Assembly (NCBI GenBank): GCA_034336665.1
Contig: CM067565.1
Coordinates: 85,979,858-86,043,857, forward strand
DNA from: Luscinia megarhynchos
Lineage: Eukaryota; Chordata; Aves; Passeriformes; Turdidae
Length of the DNA: 64,000 nucleotides
Reading direction: 5' to 3'
Shown: one piece after another, positions 38,205 through 51,130 of the stretch
How the letters are laid out: every line of letters starts with the position of its first letter
Numbering within the stretch: position 1 is the first letter of the stretch
Notes under the pieces: model-generated
What the model was told of the DNA's origin: nothing
Databases searched by the model: none
The model's input: the letters and a program-made list of their open reading frames with translations, nothing else
Program-made: the position numbers and the translations under genes

Positions 38205-41200
38205 TTGTTCTCTTTTTTTTAGGTGAAGTATATTCTGCAACATGCTGTGATTTCTGGCCTATTGATTAATGGGTCTTTCCACCACAAGCAATCTTAATCT
38301 TTCTTAATTGCCTTAATGGCCTCATGGCCTCTCTTTTATACTCTCTGCCCACTATGTTGTTGTTGCAAATGCTTTTGTATCTTAACTTCATGACTATACT
38401 AAGGACTTAAAGGAAACTGACTGTGAAGTCTATTGTTGCTTCTGTTCTTTCCATTCTTTAAACTCCTGCTTCAGGCTCCTAACATCTGTAGGTAATTTTT
38501 GGATGGAAATGTGCATATATTATAAAACAATTGTCCAGAATTCATCAATAAAGGAGTTGATTTTTTAAACAAATTCCTAGTATAGTTCTTCTTTTAGTTC
38601 CAGAGATCTGTAGTGCAGACCAACAGATTTTTATATATTGTTATTCAAATCTGAAGTATTAAAATTCATGGCTAGTGTTCAAATACATTTGTGACAATCC
38701 CAATTCTACAGTTCATAGAAGACTTGAGTAAGTCTGCCCTGGAAGGGTTTGCTATGATACATAGAATAAAAGATGAGGAGTCCACAAATAAATATCTGGT
38801 TTGTGTCTCTGCTCTCTCCCGGGGGTTTATTTAGAAACAAAAGAAGTGATGAGACAAGGAGCTATCAGATTTTTTTACAGTACATGTCATTTAAATTGCA
38901 CAATGTCTGGGCCAGTAAGGTTTGTTGGTCCTGTGTTTTATTTGTTCTGTGAAATAGAAAGGCAGAAGACAGATCAAGTAAATGACAGCAGACTGTTTAC
39001 TGACTTTTCAACCTACTCTTTCTCTACATGCAGAGGTGGAATGCCAGCAGAAATACATGGAGTGCCTGTGTCATCATTAGCCCATGGGCTAAATACAGCA
39101 TCATCATAGGAGGTTGACTCACATAGCACAGACACTTGTAGGAGATGTACCCCCACAAAAGAATAATTATAACAGGGGTGTTGTTGACATTCATAAGTGA
39201 CCCTAGGCTCAAAAATTTTAGTCCACAAAGTCTACTCAGTGTACAATATTTTTCAAATACTTCCAGACAAGAAGGAAAAAGTTTAAGAAAGATTTCATCT
39301 AAGTGGTGACAGTAGCTCAATCCAAAGTTCTTTATTTGCCTGCCACTAAGTTATTCCCAGCAACTTTGAAGTCTAGATCTTGTCTAGAGCCAGCTGTGCA
39401 AAAGCAAAGGCAAAACTGTGAAGGCAGCAACTTCTATGGAAATGATTTCACTCTTCTCAGAAGGGAGAAGGTAATGCACAGTAATTGCAATACCCACAAA
39501 CAGCAAATCTTTAAAACTGTCAGTAGTCCAGAAATGTGTCACTTAGACCACTGTAATTATAGGAGAAAAGGTGACATTCAGGGCTGGAAAAAGAAACATG
39601 CTTGTGGTAGAGTCTTTTTATAGGAAAATGTCACCTGTTTAAAAGCTGTTCAGAATTTTGGCAAGTTAGAAATAATCATGGCTGACATTACTTGGCAAAG
39701 AGCAGATGAAAAGATCAAAACTGGATAATAGATAAAAGCAATCCAGCCCATGGTTCCATCTTTCAATTTATAATGGCAGCAGCAATGTCAAACACTCCAA
39801 AACCTGACAACCGACGTGGTATGAGCAGGTATGAAAGCAGGGAGAAAATGCCCAGGGGCAGAAAAAGCCCAACAAACCACACTGGCAATTTGAAGAAGAC
39901 AACAATGCATTTCAACCCAATTAGAAAGATGTGTACATATGCATAAATATTATTTATTTGCCTAGTTTTGGTGGGATATTAAATGTTAGCAGCTAAGATT
40001 TACTAAGACTTATGGTTGCTTACCTCTAGCATAATGTATCACATTAATGAAAGCAAGCTTCCATCCTCTGAAAAGCAGGTAAATCCAGGTCTTATAAAAC
40101 CTGTCTAACAGAGGCCAAATTGAACAAAAAATTATGATTTCAGATTTCTGTCCAAATAACAGCTTTTAAATAGAATTTTATGTGCACAGTTTCCTAGAAT
40201 GCTTTTCTTGTTGATTTTTGTAGGCAAGGTCAAAAGAAATATTCTTATAAAGGTTCTTATCCACACAACTCTAATATTAATTTCACCTTGCACTGCCACC
40301 AGGGTTAGGCTCTGCAGATTTAGCACTGAGACTGAAAACAAGAGGTTTGGAGCTCTAGTAATCAGTCAGGAGAAGACAGTTTTCCCAGTGATGAAGACAG
40401 ATGGTCAGAAGGTAGTCGAAGGAATGAGGTATTTTAATGATATATCACTTATGCTCCAACCACTTTTGCACTCAGTTCTAATATTGTGTTTTTAGAAAAT
40501 CATCAATTTCACTTGAATTTTTTTTCCATAATAACAAGTTTGGACTTGTTATACAGAGCCTCAGTTGACTCAGAGAATCTGATTATTCAGTTTGTGGGTA
40601 TTTTAATTCTAGTCTAAACATCCAGCTACAGATGCCACATGAACTTTTATGAGGGGAAAGGTTTTTTCCTATCTTTTAAATTTGAGTATTTCTAAAATAT
40701 TTGAAAAATCTTTCTATAGCAGAGTTTACCCTGGGAACACTGAAAATTTGAGGTTTGATTTTTGCTTTTTATTTTTCCTGATCTACAGGAAACTTATTCT
40801 TTTGTTTAATGAAGAAGAAAATGACAGTAACTTACCCCCCTACTTAAAGATGACAGAGAAAGCAGCTACAAAGTAGTTGTTTATGGCCACAGTTACCTTT
40901 CTCTGTTGAATAGAATGGATCAGCCCTCTATAAGACATCCTGGGAAAAAAGCCCCTGTGAAAAGGGAGCCCTGGCTACGTGGGAGCTAAGATGCAGTGCT
41001 CAGTGCTGAAATGGTTTTCTTTGTGTTCGTGTGCTTATTTGTTTGGTTTGATTTTTAGTTAATGATTGAAAAACAAACAAACCAAAAACCAATTTGTGAC
41101 TGGCTCTGGCCTTTGCCTTCCTGGGACTGGCATTTTCTTTAACACCAGAGCTCAGCACCATCTCATGGAGCCTCTCAGCTGAATCTCCAGATGCCAAACA

Positions 41201-44200
41201 CAGCTCTTTCTTGTTGTGGTACTCTGGAAATCTATGGTGGAATCAGAGCAGTGCAAGGTTTTGATCTGTAGCCATGCAAGTGATGGAAATCTTGTCTGAA
41301 ACTTCTTTTAAAGCCTCTTCCACAGGTGAAGCACATTTGTAAGGAGCACCACAACTACAGTGGAAATTGGATACTGATAGTACTAAGTCCTGGCCTTATT
41401 GGAATCAATCTATATTTTCCCTAGATTTTATTGTGTCTCAGGTATTTCTTGAATCTCAGAGAACTAAGTTTCAGCTAGCAATAGCATCTCTTTGCTGATT
41501 TTTATGACAGTTTTAAAGGGTTTTTTTTCAACAAGAAGTTATTCAACAATCACGATTATGGTCACATCAAACACCTACCAGCATCTACTGAGCTAACAAA
41601 CCAGGAGGGTTTCTTGGGAATGAAATGGCTCCATGACAATAGAAGAAATACCTTTTAACACTACCTCCACCTCACACTTCATAGGCATCATTAGAAACTA
41701 TCTTTCCTGAATTCTTACTCCTCTCACAGGCCCAAACTGGTGTATAAGGAACGAAAGAGAGAGAGAGAAAAATGAAAGTGATGTTGCCATGAGAACCAAG
41801 GGGCTACAGAGACAACATGAAATCAACATTTTCTGGAACTAGAAAACATGACTATTATCACTACATTAATAATTCAATCTTTGTGACACAAAAGACATAT
41901 CACTTACTTCCCAACCTCAAGGTTATACTATGGTGTGTCACACTTCTGTGTCCTTGCCCACACCCTGATTCCTCCAACACCTATTTAAGTGTTTAATTCC
42001 ACTAACATAAAGAATCTTCATGAGTCCACCACTGACATGCATCTCAAAGAACTGGAGGCAAGTGTTTTGTGCCAGGGCTTAAAGCTTTTGTTTTTAGGTA
42101 CACTCCACTGTTGCATGTGTATCACTATGTTTGGTGCATAGCAAACACAATGATGGCAGCAGAAGAAAACTGGAAAGGTGGGAGAAGTGAGGGTTCATCA
42201 TAGTCTGTGAAAAGAAAATTGCAGAATTTGAAATAAGTTTGCTCACTGTCTGTAGGATGCTATTCCATCTGGAAATAATAAAAGAGACCCAGAACTACAG
42301 CTTCATCAAGAATAGTTCTGTGTTGCACTCACAGATCCACTAGAGTCTCTGCTCAAGAATGTTTCAAGTAAACTTAAACCAGTAGAAGTGAAGAATGAAA
42401 GGGTTGTGTATTACAGCTACAATATTGCACATCCTTGGGGCTGGAAGTTAGGAGACCTGGAGTTTTAGGTTAAACTTGAATGCTGTCACTGATGTAAAAT
42501 TAATGCAGAGGGTGTGGGAAAAAAGCTGGTAGGAAGTTCTGCAACATAAAGAGATACACCTTTAGCACTCAGTTTTCATTAGCCTTTTTCTGTTCAGCTG
42601 GCCAAGTATCTTGTTTACAGTAACCTTGTTTTTGCCCAGCTCCACCCTCACTTAAATCTGTGTAAATGCTGTCATTAAAAGCTCAAGCTCATCAGGGTAC
42701 ATGGGTGCATACAAGGTTTTCATTACAAGTCACCTGCTTGCTTTCCATGAAGCTATTTAGGTACTTACACTCTTAAAAACACTCAGAGTCAACCCCTAAG
42801 TCAATTTTCTTTTGCCTTCTTCCAGCCAATGTCATGGTTGTATTCTTTCCTTTGACTCATTATCTGCCCTTTAAACTCACCATCCCTGTCTGTAGTGCTC
42901 TAAAATGTCTGCATACTCACCAGCATTTTTCTGTAGGTTTTCTTCCCCTTATTTTGTCTGAATTCACTCTCTTGTCTAATGTCATACAGTTCTCTTCACT
43001 TGTTTCCTCTGCTCTGGACCATAAGAAGCATCTGATGTTTTTTCTCCTACTTTTGAGAGAGTGTCCCTGGCCTCTGTCTTCATTCAAGTAGCCTTTCAAC
43101 CCCTTTTGACCATCATTGTCATTTTCCACATTTCAGTTCTTCATAAAAAGGCAAGAAAAAGGAGGAACAACATGATGCAAGAGTGTATCAGAAGAGCTGA
43201 GGCTCTTCAGAAAATTCAATTATCTTAATTTTATTCTTAGAAATAATCAGTGAACTAAAATCACCAATATTTTTCAGGGTCTATTTAAAATTATAATTTA
43301 GATTTTGAGATGGCAGATCCCACATGATGAACAACAGCTTCCAAGTTCTGCATTGTCTTACCTGAAGAGTTGAAGTCACAAAGCTCCTCAGAATGGACCC
43401 GAAAACCACAGAAGATAAATGTAATGAAGTGTAGAAAAACAGGCAGAAGACTTCAGAACAGAGCTTCTCCAAGAGAGGACTCTCTGAGTGCTGGCTATGT
43501 GATGGCTTTGGCTAAGGTTAACTCTGCACTGCAGACTGCAGTGCTGGCTTAGCTCCTGGATGTGGTCCTGCCCCAGGAGGTCAAAGTTCCCCATGGGCAC
43601 GATCAATGTGCCCCTCTGTTCGGTCCTGTGCTGTACCTGAGCTGTTTGGTTTGAAGCTTGTAGCCCTGCAGAGTAGACACACACCATGGAGGCACAAATC
43701 TGATGGAGGGAATAGTTGTTGGGTGCAATGATAGGAAGTACAATCAGCAACTTCTCCCATATTTGATAATTCATAAACCATTACAGTAATTTTGAAGCTA
43801 AATAAGTAGGGCAAAAAAGGCTTCTCTGCACTTTTGTGATCAAGTTGGCATGTAACCTCCAAGCTCACTTAAATATCTTTCATCCTTTATAAAAGAATTG
43901 ACTGTAGTCCATTCAGATGCCCACCTGTGCTTATCCTGGAGTCCCTAGGGGATTTCACAAGAGGACCTCCCAGCTGGCTGAAGTGTCCCTGTGCACAAGC
44001 TGACTGCATTTCTCTGTTGATGCCCACAAGGTTTTATGCCCAAGAATTTCTGGTAATTTACAAAAAAAAAACCAAAAAACCCCCAAAACCACTGTAACAT
44101 TAAGTTTTGAAAGAAGTACCTTGCACTGGAATCTAACTATGTTTGCTAATTTTTCTACCAGCACCTAGTATGGCACTTGAGCAAGGCTAATTTCTCTTGC

Positions 44201-45375
44201 CAAAAACAGCATGGATGCTTTGTGACAGCCTTTCTAGCCCATACAAGATTCTTCAGAATTCCTGGTCTAAACCTTTAAAAAATAGTTCATAACAATAAAA
44301 AATGCTCTGAGCATTTGACTTCCAGCAGGACAGAATAACCTGCTATGTGAAAAACATGTACTGAATCTGTCCACCTATTCTTCCAGCAAAACATTTTCTA
44401 ATCATGCTGTTAAAGGGGATGAGCATATTTTAGAATATTAAAATTTGATTTTGCAAAGACAAATTTCAATATTAAAACACCTATAATGACTCTTAGATTA
44501 AGCTTTTCTGATATACTTAATACCCAAGCTAAATAACTAATCCACAGAGAACAGGAGGTGGATTCAGCAGCTGAGTAAGATTACAATTTTAGGACATACT
44601 GTAGAGGACACAGGGAAATGCAATCTCATCATTTTCTTAACAATATTCACTATGTATTGGTTAGTCAAAACCACCTGGCATATAAATCTGAAAAAAACCC
44701 CAACATCCTGCATTCACATTGAAATTGTCTCATAGGCCTGAGACCTGCCTAGTACACAACTGCAGCTGTGTAGTTTTATCCTTCAGAGAAGAGGCAGAAA
44801 CTACTGTGTGAATTGCATTTCATTCAATGGTCTGTTTAGCAAAGCACAGGTACTGCTCAGCTTGGATATGCAGCCCAGAGGGAAAATTACTCTCCAGGAA
44901 GAGCTGATCAATCACAAAATAAGTGGAACACAGTAATCATTAAACACAGGTGAAAAATCAGTGCATGGTTACTAAGACAAAAGACTTGGCAAGGGTCTCT
45001 AAAAAAATTCACCATTTTTACAGCAGCAAGGTATCAAAGCAGAAGAATTGGAAACAGCATTATACAAAGTCCTTTATCTCAAAGAGAAGCAATTTTTCAT
45101 TTATTACTGGATTTTTTATACTTTTATGCAGACCAGGAAAGGTTCTTATGAACAATCCAGAATATAACATATATCAAGTAATATGAATTTGCCAAAGTAT
45201 TCAAATCAGTGTGTATGCATGCATCTGTACAGACAGACATTGTATTAATGTACACACTAATGTTCACTGATGCCCACATTAATGTGTTATAGTTGGTCAT
45301 TAATGCCTAAAGTGGTGCCTTGAGTTTTAGCTTTTATATGTGCATATGCACATGGGAGAGAGTGGAACATTGCCA
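38205..45375. other. Unique noncoding DNA, nothing recognised
   Basis: No assignable repeats or genes. The longest frame, 128 codons on the minus strand at 43388-43774, overlaps other frames on both strands and has no domain. A short (GA)n run lies at about 41753-41770. Confidence 0.5.
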
Positions 45376-45379
45376 CATG

Positions 45380-46180
45380 CAACATGTGAACTGTTGCAGG
45401 GAGCAAATTCCTCTTGAAAACAAACTACCTTAGAGATTTTCCACATATAGTATAATACATGCAAATATAGATGGGAAAACATAGCTAAAATACCAATTTT
45501 ATTCACTTTCTTTCACCTAACTCAACAAAATATAATTTTTTATTAGGCTGTGATTTATTTAATAAATATTGTAAGTTCTTATATTTCCTCAGGTATGTGT
45601 ACATGCAGGAAAATAAAGCCAATTTAATTTAATGATTTGTAGGCAGATTATCTCATTAACAGTTCAGTTATATTTTACATGCATTTTACAACAGCTTGTA
45701 AACAATTCAAATGAAAAAGGATGAAGATTTATATTTTAAAGAGTTTTTAAAAACAATTTTAAAATAACTTTTCTCCTAGCTGCAAATGGTTTATTTTAAG
45801 AGTAACCAGATCTTTACATAAATTAAAAAAAAAAAAAAAAAAGAAGATGAATCAAAATAATTTTACCTCAACAAAAAGAACCTTATATTATAAAGAACCT
45901 ATTGCTCTCACTAGGACCAAAATATAGTGAGATTTAAGAACACTTCAGAAGTTGCCTGTAACTCTCTTTGTAATTACCAAGTGGTTCAAACGATGAAATG
46001 CTGTGTTAGCTGCAATAGGCTATATATTACAGCTATGTGACAGATTTTTCTTTCCACCTAGCAAAGCAAAATTCATTATCTATGCCACAGGAGTAAAACT
46101 AAATCCTTAATTTTAAAGAAGGTCTATGAAGGTTACTTGAATGCCTTTGCTTTCTAAAACCACTGATATATCATTTACAT
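45380..46180. promoter_or_regulatory. Candidate conserved AT-rich noncoding block
   Basis: Very AT-rich with TACATGCAAATATAG, AATTTAATTTAATG, GCAGATTATCTCATTAACAG and TTTGTAATTACC. It is split by an A18 run at 45825-45842. Low complexity makes this call weaker than those between 47 and 50 kb. Confidence 0.18.
45825..45842. repeat. Poly-A tract (A18)
   Basis: Uninterrupted adenines. No retroposon body or flanking duplication is recognised beside it. Confidence 0.9.
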
Positions 46181-46189
46181 TCTCCAGAA

Positions 46190-46955
46190 GGACAGAATTT
46201 GTGTACAAGCAAATATCTCTGTAAAAGAGCAAGGTTTCTAAAACTTAGCATATCTGTATCACAACAGATTTTAACCTGAACTACTATCTGCTTCCTTAGG
46301 CACTTGTATGGGGAAAACAGATTGAAACAGGCAGGAAATAATGGGACTGATTATTTAACATGAGCAGGATTGGGCCTAATGTGTTGTTAGCTTGAAGGAG
46401 AAGGCACTTAGTCTTTTTCACGTGCCTCTTAATACAGACATCTCTTTGACTTTGCAGTAAAGATGTTGTCTTTGAGGAATTTCTGTCACGAATAATTTTC
46501 GTATATTTTTCCCCAAATGGGATAGGAGCTCCTGCCTTGCCAGAGTAGAGTGGGACAGAAAATTTAATTCTGTGCACAAGGCCTATCCTGGGAAGCACAG
46601 CAACCAGGCTGAGGTATTTTTGATGCCCACTTGTTGACACTGCCCTGCTCAAAATCTGTGGCAGAATATGTCAATAAGATGACGCGTGTGCTAACCTCAG
46701 CGTGCTGTCACAAACCCCTTGGCACCGTGCAACGCACAGAGGGAGGACTGCATCGGGGAGCAGCATTGGTGCTGGGGAAACAGCAGTGAATTAAACTGCT
46801 CTTCCTCACAGAGGAGGCCAGTTTTTAAGCAGCAGATTTGGAAATGATGCTGCTCCTCCGCTGGCTCTGGGCTGGGCAGCTGCTGGGTGAGAGAAAGGAA
46901 ATCGGTGAAAGTGAACCACCAGGCTCCTTCCTGCAAGTCCCTGCTTTATGTTTAT
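46190..46955. other. Unique noncoding DNA, nothing recognised
   Basis: Moderate GC. Minus-strand frames at 46296-46652 (118 codons) and 46697-46936 (79 codons) have no family motif. Confidence 0.45.
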
Positions 46956-46959
46956 TTTG

Positions 46960-47345
46960 ACAAAAAAACTTTTGCAGCATTTTTAATCACTCAAAATCAT
47001 CATCCTACCTTGTCACCAAAATAGCGCAATAGATAATTGATCTGCTGATCCAAAACAGCACAAGCCCAGCAGTACGTTTGTGTTAATTCACGAGGGCTTT
47101 TTCTAATGAATTTGGGAAGCTATCTATATACCTACACAAAGGTCTTATTTCATTATTAACTGCCGTGATTTCATACTGGAACCCTAATATTACAGCGCAA
47201 TTTAGTTGAAACTGTTGAACTTGTGAACTGTTAACAATACAAATAACACAATAATAGCGAAGAATCCAAACACTTAGCAGCAGCAAACTAATAATCAGTA
47301 ACACTTTCATGCCAAATAAGCTACCAGGGAATTAATAATTTCGCC
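46960..47345. promoter_or_regulatory. Candidate conserved noncoding element
   Basis: A strongly AT-rich segment that keeps seven CpGs (AATAGCGCAATAG, AGTACGTTTG, TTCACGAGGG, TGCCGTGATT, CAGCGCAATT, ATAGCGAAG, TTTCGCC). It also carries TGTTAATTCACG, TAATGAATTTGG and GGAATTAATAATTTCG. CpG retention in gene-free AT-rich DNA and closely set homeodomain-type cores are typical of deeply conserved vertebrate enhancers. The 75-codon minus frame at 47083-47310 has no family motif. Inference without alignment. Confidence 0.38.
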
Positions 47346-47989
47346 TCCCTCACCGCAGCACCACTGGTGTTTCAAGACATTTCTCCTCTGAGGAAAGAAG
47401 CTGGTTTGTGCCCCAGCCCTAAAGCAGGGTGGGTGTCTCCTCTGGGAAAAGGCATGTCTGGTGGTGCCCCCAAATGTTTTCCACCCTCCTCCCCCTCCTG
47501 ATGGGGGCATGGTGAACACAGGCTGTGGGTCACCAGCCCTGTCCCAGGCTATGCAAACAAGATACATTTCCAGCACCTCACCCTCGTGAGCTGATCTGTC
47601 TCATGAAGGTAAGGAGCCAGGAGGTAAATAAATAGGTCTGTTGAGCCAGGCCTTGCCTGTACACACCTGTATCAACAAGGATGCAAGCACAATTATCTTA
47701 CCTTAATGAACTTAATCTTTAATTTCACAGCTTGGCCCTTGTGCTCAGCCTCTTAACAAAGGAGCTGAACTGTTTTAGTCCATATGACCACCCTTCCTCC
47801 AACAGCTGTGGAAACTTAAAGCCACGACAAGGATTTTTGCCCCTTGTGAAACTGTCAAAAGCAATAAATATTTTTCTTTTTTTCCATCATTAGACCCCGT
47901 TAAGAAAGCCTGGCCATTGTCCACTGTAATTCCCAGCGCTCACGGGGCAGGAGCTTTATTGTCCCAAATGAATCCTGAAGTGTGAACAA

Positions 47990-48075
47990 TGCGGGGGAAA
48001 GCGGCCACCCTTTTCGGCAGGGTGTAGCCGCGAGGAATGCGGCGCTTCCCCACGGACGGCTCCGCCAAAAGAGCA
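47990..48075. promoter_or_regulatory. CpG-dense segment
   Basis: About ten CpGs in some 80 bp (GCGGGGGAAAGCGGCC, AGCCGCGAGGAATGCGGCGC, CACGGACGGCTCCGCC). Shorter than a standard CpG island. A promoter is possible but no initiator plus splice donor arrangement stands out. Confidence 0.3.
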
Positions 48076-48172
48076 CTTGTGTTTTTTAACACTGGCCTTT
48101 CAGGAGGATGCTCGAGTTAAGGCATTGTGGCCCACTGTAAATAGATGCACTCGCCAGAATGGGGCTTCGTCA

Positions 48173-48186
48173 TCCCTAATTAGGGA
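48173..48186. promoter_or_regulatory. Perfect homeodomain-type palindrome
   Basis: TCCCTAATTAGGGA is fully self-complementary with a central TAATTA, the core bound by many homeodomain proteins. A 14-bp palindrome is expected a few times per 64 kb by chance; its interest comes from lying in a CpG-retaining block. Confidence 0.35.
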
Positions 48187-48579
48187 AGTAACTCCAGAGA
48201 GACAGCATGTCACTTGCAAGACTGGGCTCATTGTTGGGTTTGTGCGCGTCCCCACAATGTGAGGTAATTGGAGTTGTACCTTTTAGAAAGCTGCTAATTT
48301 CACATAGGAAGTGCTAACAAGACCTTTGTGTGCCATGTTTTCCTTCGTCCTTTCTAAGGAAGTTACAGAGCTCGAGTACTGGGAATGGCTGGGCCAAGGC
48401 CTGCCGGAGGAGGCTGCGGTAATGAACCACTTCAGCCCCCCGCCAGAAAAAGGAGGCCTAATTTTCGGGCCTGAGAAGACGAGGACGGACAAAAGGTTCT
48501 GTTTAAGCTTATTATACAAGACATTCTCAGTGCCTACACAGCTTTCCTCGAAATGACCCTCTCAAAATAAGTGCATCAA

Positions 48580-49480
48580 GTTTGAGCAAATAGAAACATG
48601 CAACTTTCGAGGCTGGGGGTTATAGTTTTCTTTACAAAGCCATTTATATAATGTAAGCCGCAATTAGCGCGGAACGGAGCAACAAGATCTAGCGAGGAAA
48701 GTTCCCCTGACAAAGGACAGAAATTAGGGGAATAAGTAACAGTTAAATATTGGCTTTGGATAACTGGCTGAAAAGGCCTTTCAAATCAGATGTAGATGTT
48801 GAAAAATAAAATAATTTTACAATAATTTTACTCCGAATATCTTTTGCCACAAAGTTTGGCTTTTAAATTGCCGACTGTTTGATTCCACTGATTTCAAATT
48901 ATCTAGATGGAACGAATTGGGCCCTAAAAGAAAAAAAAAAAAAAAAAAGGAAAAACTGAAAAGCCTCTCAGCTTTTAAGCCTGACAATATCAGCAAAACG
49001 TCCATAGGAATTACATATAAAAATTCAAACCGTAATGAAACAAATTACTACTTACAGTATGAAAAGTCTGCAAAAGCTTTTTATAGACTTGAAATGCAGA
49101 AGTTATATAAACTACTCAGTGAAAAGAATTAGAAAATGACCTTTGCAGATCGGGGGCAAAAATGAACAGTCTTCAGGGGAAAAAAAATTCACTGTTAACA
49201 ATGGCTTTTAATGCCATTTTGCTTCCCTCATTTATCTAATAATCATGGCAAGGTTAGGGTAAACAATGAACAGTATGTTTTCACATATTCCACCTTTAGT
49301 GTCCTCCATATGAATTTCTAAAACACTTAAGAGAATAGATACATAAACCTGTGACCTTCAAATGAGCTTTTTGCTACTTCCAACATTTTGAATAAAAAAG
49401 GTCAGAAAATTGAACCGCTTTTGCGCAGTAATGAATTCCATTCTGTTGGGTAAACAAAGCTAAATTTTAAAACATGGACC
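48580..49480. promoter_or_regulatory. Candidate conserved noncoding block
   Basis: Includes TAAGCCGCAATTAGCGCGG followed by AACGGAGC at about 48655-48680, TCTAGCGAGG, TTTTACTCCGAATATC, and AAATGACCTTTGCAGATCGG near 49133 with a nuclear-receptor-like TGACCT core. A poly-A run splits it at 48931-48948. Inference only. Confidence 0.33.
48931..48948. repeat. Poly-A tract (A18)
   Basis: Uninterrupted adenines, then GGAAAAACTG. It lies inside two spurious frames (48817-49005 minus, 48917-49132 plus), giving them Lys or Phe runs. Confidence 0.9.
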
Positions 49481-49729
49481 TGACATCTCTATAGCTCAAG
49501 AAGCTATTCTCTTCTTTGGGCGCAGGGGGGAAGGGTGAGGAATGCAAGCACTCCACCAGCCACCCCCTAAATCACTGCAGCATCCGCCAAGGAAAGAAGG
49601 AGGAGGAGACAAAAATATTTGGTTTTATTCAGCGAACAGCCATGATTTCCAAGGCCAGTGGAACACAAATGTTGGATTTTTCAGACTTTTTTTTCCTCCA
49701 CCTCCCCCCCTCAGTGAATAATTGATCCA

Positions 49730-50320
49730 GTCCACACAAAAAAGAAGCCAGCGCTACCCTCATCAAGCCTGCTCTTACTGATGAGGGCCTCCAAAAGTTA
49801 CTTCAATTTCCGCCGTGCTTTTGTCCGTGAGTTGTCCTGGCTGAAAGGCCCGGTTAGGTATTGTTGCAAAAAAAGTCTGCGCCCACGTTTATTCCCCCCC
49901 TCTAATTCATACTCCGCATTGTGGGATTTTGCTATTCAGGGACTGATTGGACAACAGCCCAAAGAATGGCCCCAGTGATTAGGCTCTCAGCATGGGTCTG
50001 GATTGTGGGTATAAACCCAGGGCTGGGGCTGGAATTCATGGCCGCTTTCTGCTTCCTCCTAGCACCTCCTGCGCCCAATATTTTCTGCATCCTTTGCGGC
50101 AGGTAATGCATTCCTTCATAACAGGAAATGGAATCCGTATAATTAGCCAGCACAGTAGTGTGTGAGCCCTTGAAAGTCCCAGGGTTGTGCCCCGGGAAGC
50201 AATCGCGCTTTGGTATTGATAGGAACTCGCGGGATTTTGGTCAGGGTGGGATAATACCAAGCCCCGAGTATTGTCATGACAAGGTATTCATCCTGCTTGA
50301 CAAAGGAAACTTTTCTACCG
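49730..50320. promoter_or_regulatory. Candidate conserved noncoding block
   Basis: CpG-retaining sequence with CTGATTGGACAAC (CCAAT-type), CAGTGATTAGGC, GTATAATTAGCC, GCAATCGCGCTTTGG, ACTCGCGGGATTTTGG and GGGATAATACC. Several overlapping frames on both strands cover 49921-50355, so none is favoured as coding. Reads as regulatory DNA; inference only. Confidence 0.35.
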
Positions 50321-50399
50321 TCCCCCCAGGGGCATGCAGGGGCGATGCTGGACACAAATTTGTTTGTTTAGAAGTGGAGGCACGGCCTGCCCAGCCCAC

Positions 50400-51130
50400 A
50401 GCCGTTCCCAAAGGCCGGGCCTGAGCCGTCCCTGGCTGCCGCGGCACCGCGCCATCCCGCTTCCCACTTCGCTTTACGTTTGAAAGTATGGCAGCTGTGC
50501 AAGGCAAGAAGTGTACAGATGTCAGTCTGCGTCTCACATGTCAGTAACTGGAATTAATTTACATTTATTTGCCAATTGTTTTATATCATTTTATGACAAT
50601 GTGCTGCATAATATAATTTAAATCTTTAATGTACAACTAATTCTCTACCATTAATTTGTCAACATGATTACTGGATATGCCACCAGTAAAAGCTGGATGA
50701 CTTGAAATATGTAGAAGGCATTCCTGTAGCTTTACAAGAGGCTTGTATCTGAAATGACAAAGGTTTACAGAACTTTTTTTGGTCTGTCTGTAATTTTATG
50801 AAAACTACAATTTCAATGTAATTTCACAAACTGAATTATTCCAAATCTCAGTCTGAAATAAAATCAAATGTCTAATATATTAATTAGCCCAGTGAGAGAG
50901 TCCCAACAGTATTGTAAGAAGCAAAATGATAGTTTGCATCCTGAGAAACACAGCCTTCATCGTGACAAATCCTGGCTGATAGGAGTTTAAACTGTCTCCC
51001 TGCCAATAGTATTTTATTTGGGCAGAGCAGTAATCTTTTTAGCTATTCTGGAATTGAAAAGCAGTTCATAACAAGAGCAGGTTGGAAATTTTTTGACATA
51101 AAATAATGATTTGTTGAAAGTTGTCCTGGG
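50400..51130. promoter_or_regulatory. Candidate conserved noncoding block
   Basis: Starts with a short GC-rich part (CTGCCGCGGCACCGCGCC near 50436), then becomes AT-rich with CTGGAATTAATTTACA, GCCAATTGTTTTATATC, ACCATTAATTTGTC, AATATATTAATTAGCCC near 50880 and TTCATCGTGAC near 50957. The abrupt GC-to-AT change and dense TAATT cores suggest regulatory sequence; inference only. Confidence 0.3.

Larger units (their letters stand above)
47590..48560. promoter_or_regulatory. Candidate conserved noncoding block with CpG cluster
   Basis: Contains CTCACGGGGCAGGAGC, two SOX-type cores (CCATTGTCCACTG, CTTTATTGTCCC) and GTGAACAATGCGGG. A cluster of about ten CpGs lies at 47990-48075, followed by a 14-bp homeodomain palindrome at 48173-48186 and the GC-rich stretch 48370-48490. 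Frames at 48077-48262, 48311-48556 and 48283-48519 on both strands are not convincing as genes. It could be an enhancer cluster or a small promoter. Inference only. Confidence 0.38.

Noticed and set aside
43388..43774. 128-codon minus-strand frame
   Set aside because: No domain, overlaps other frames on both strands, no splice or promoter context; length is within chance expectation.
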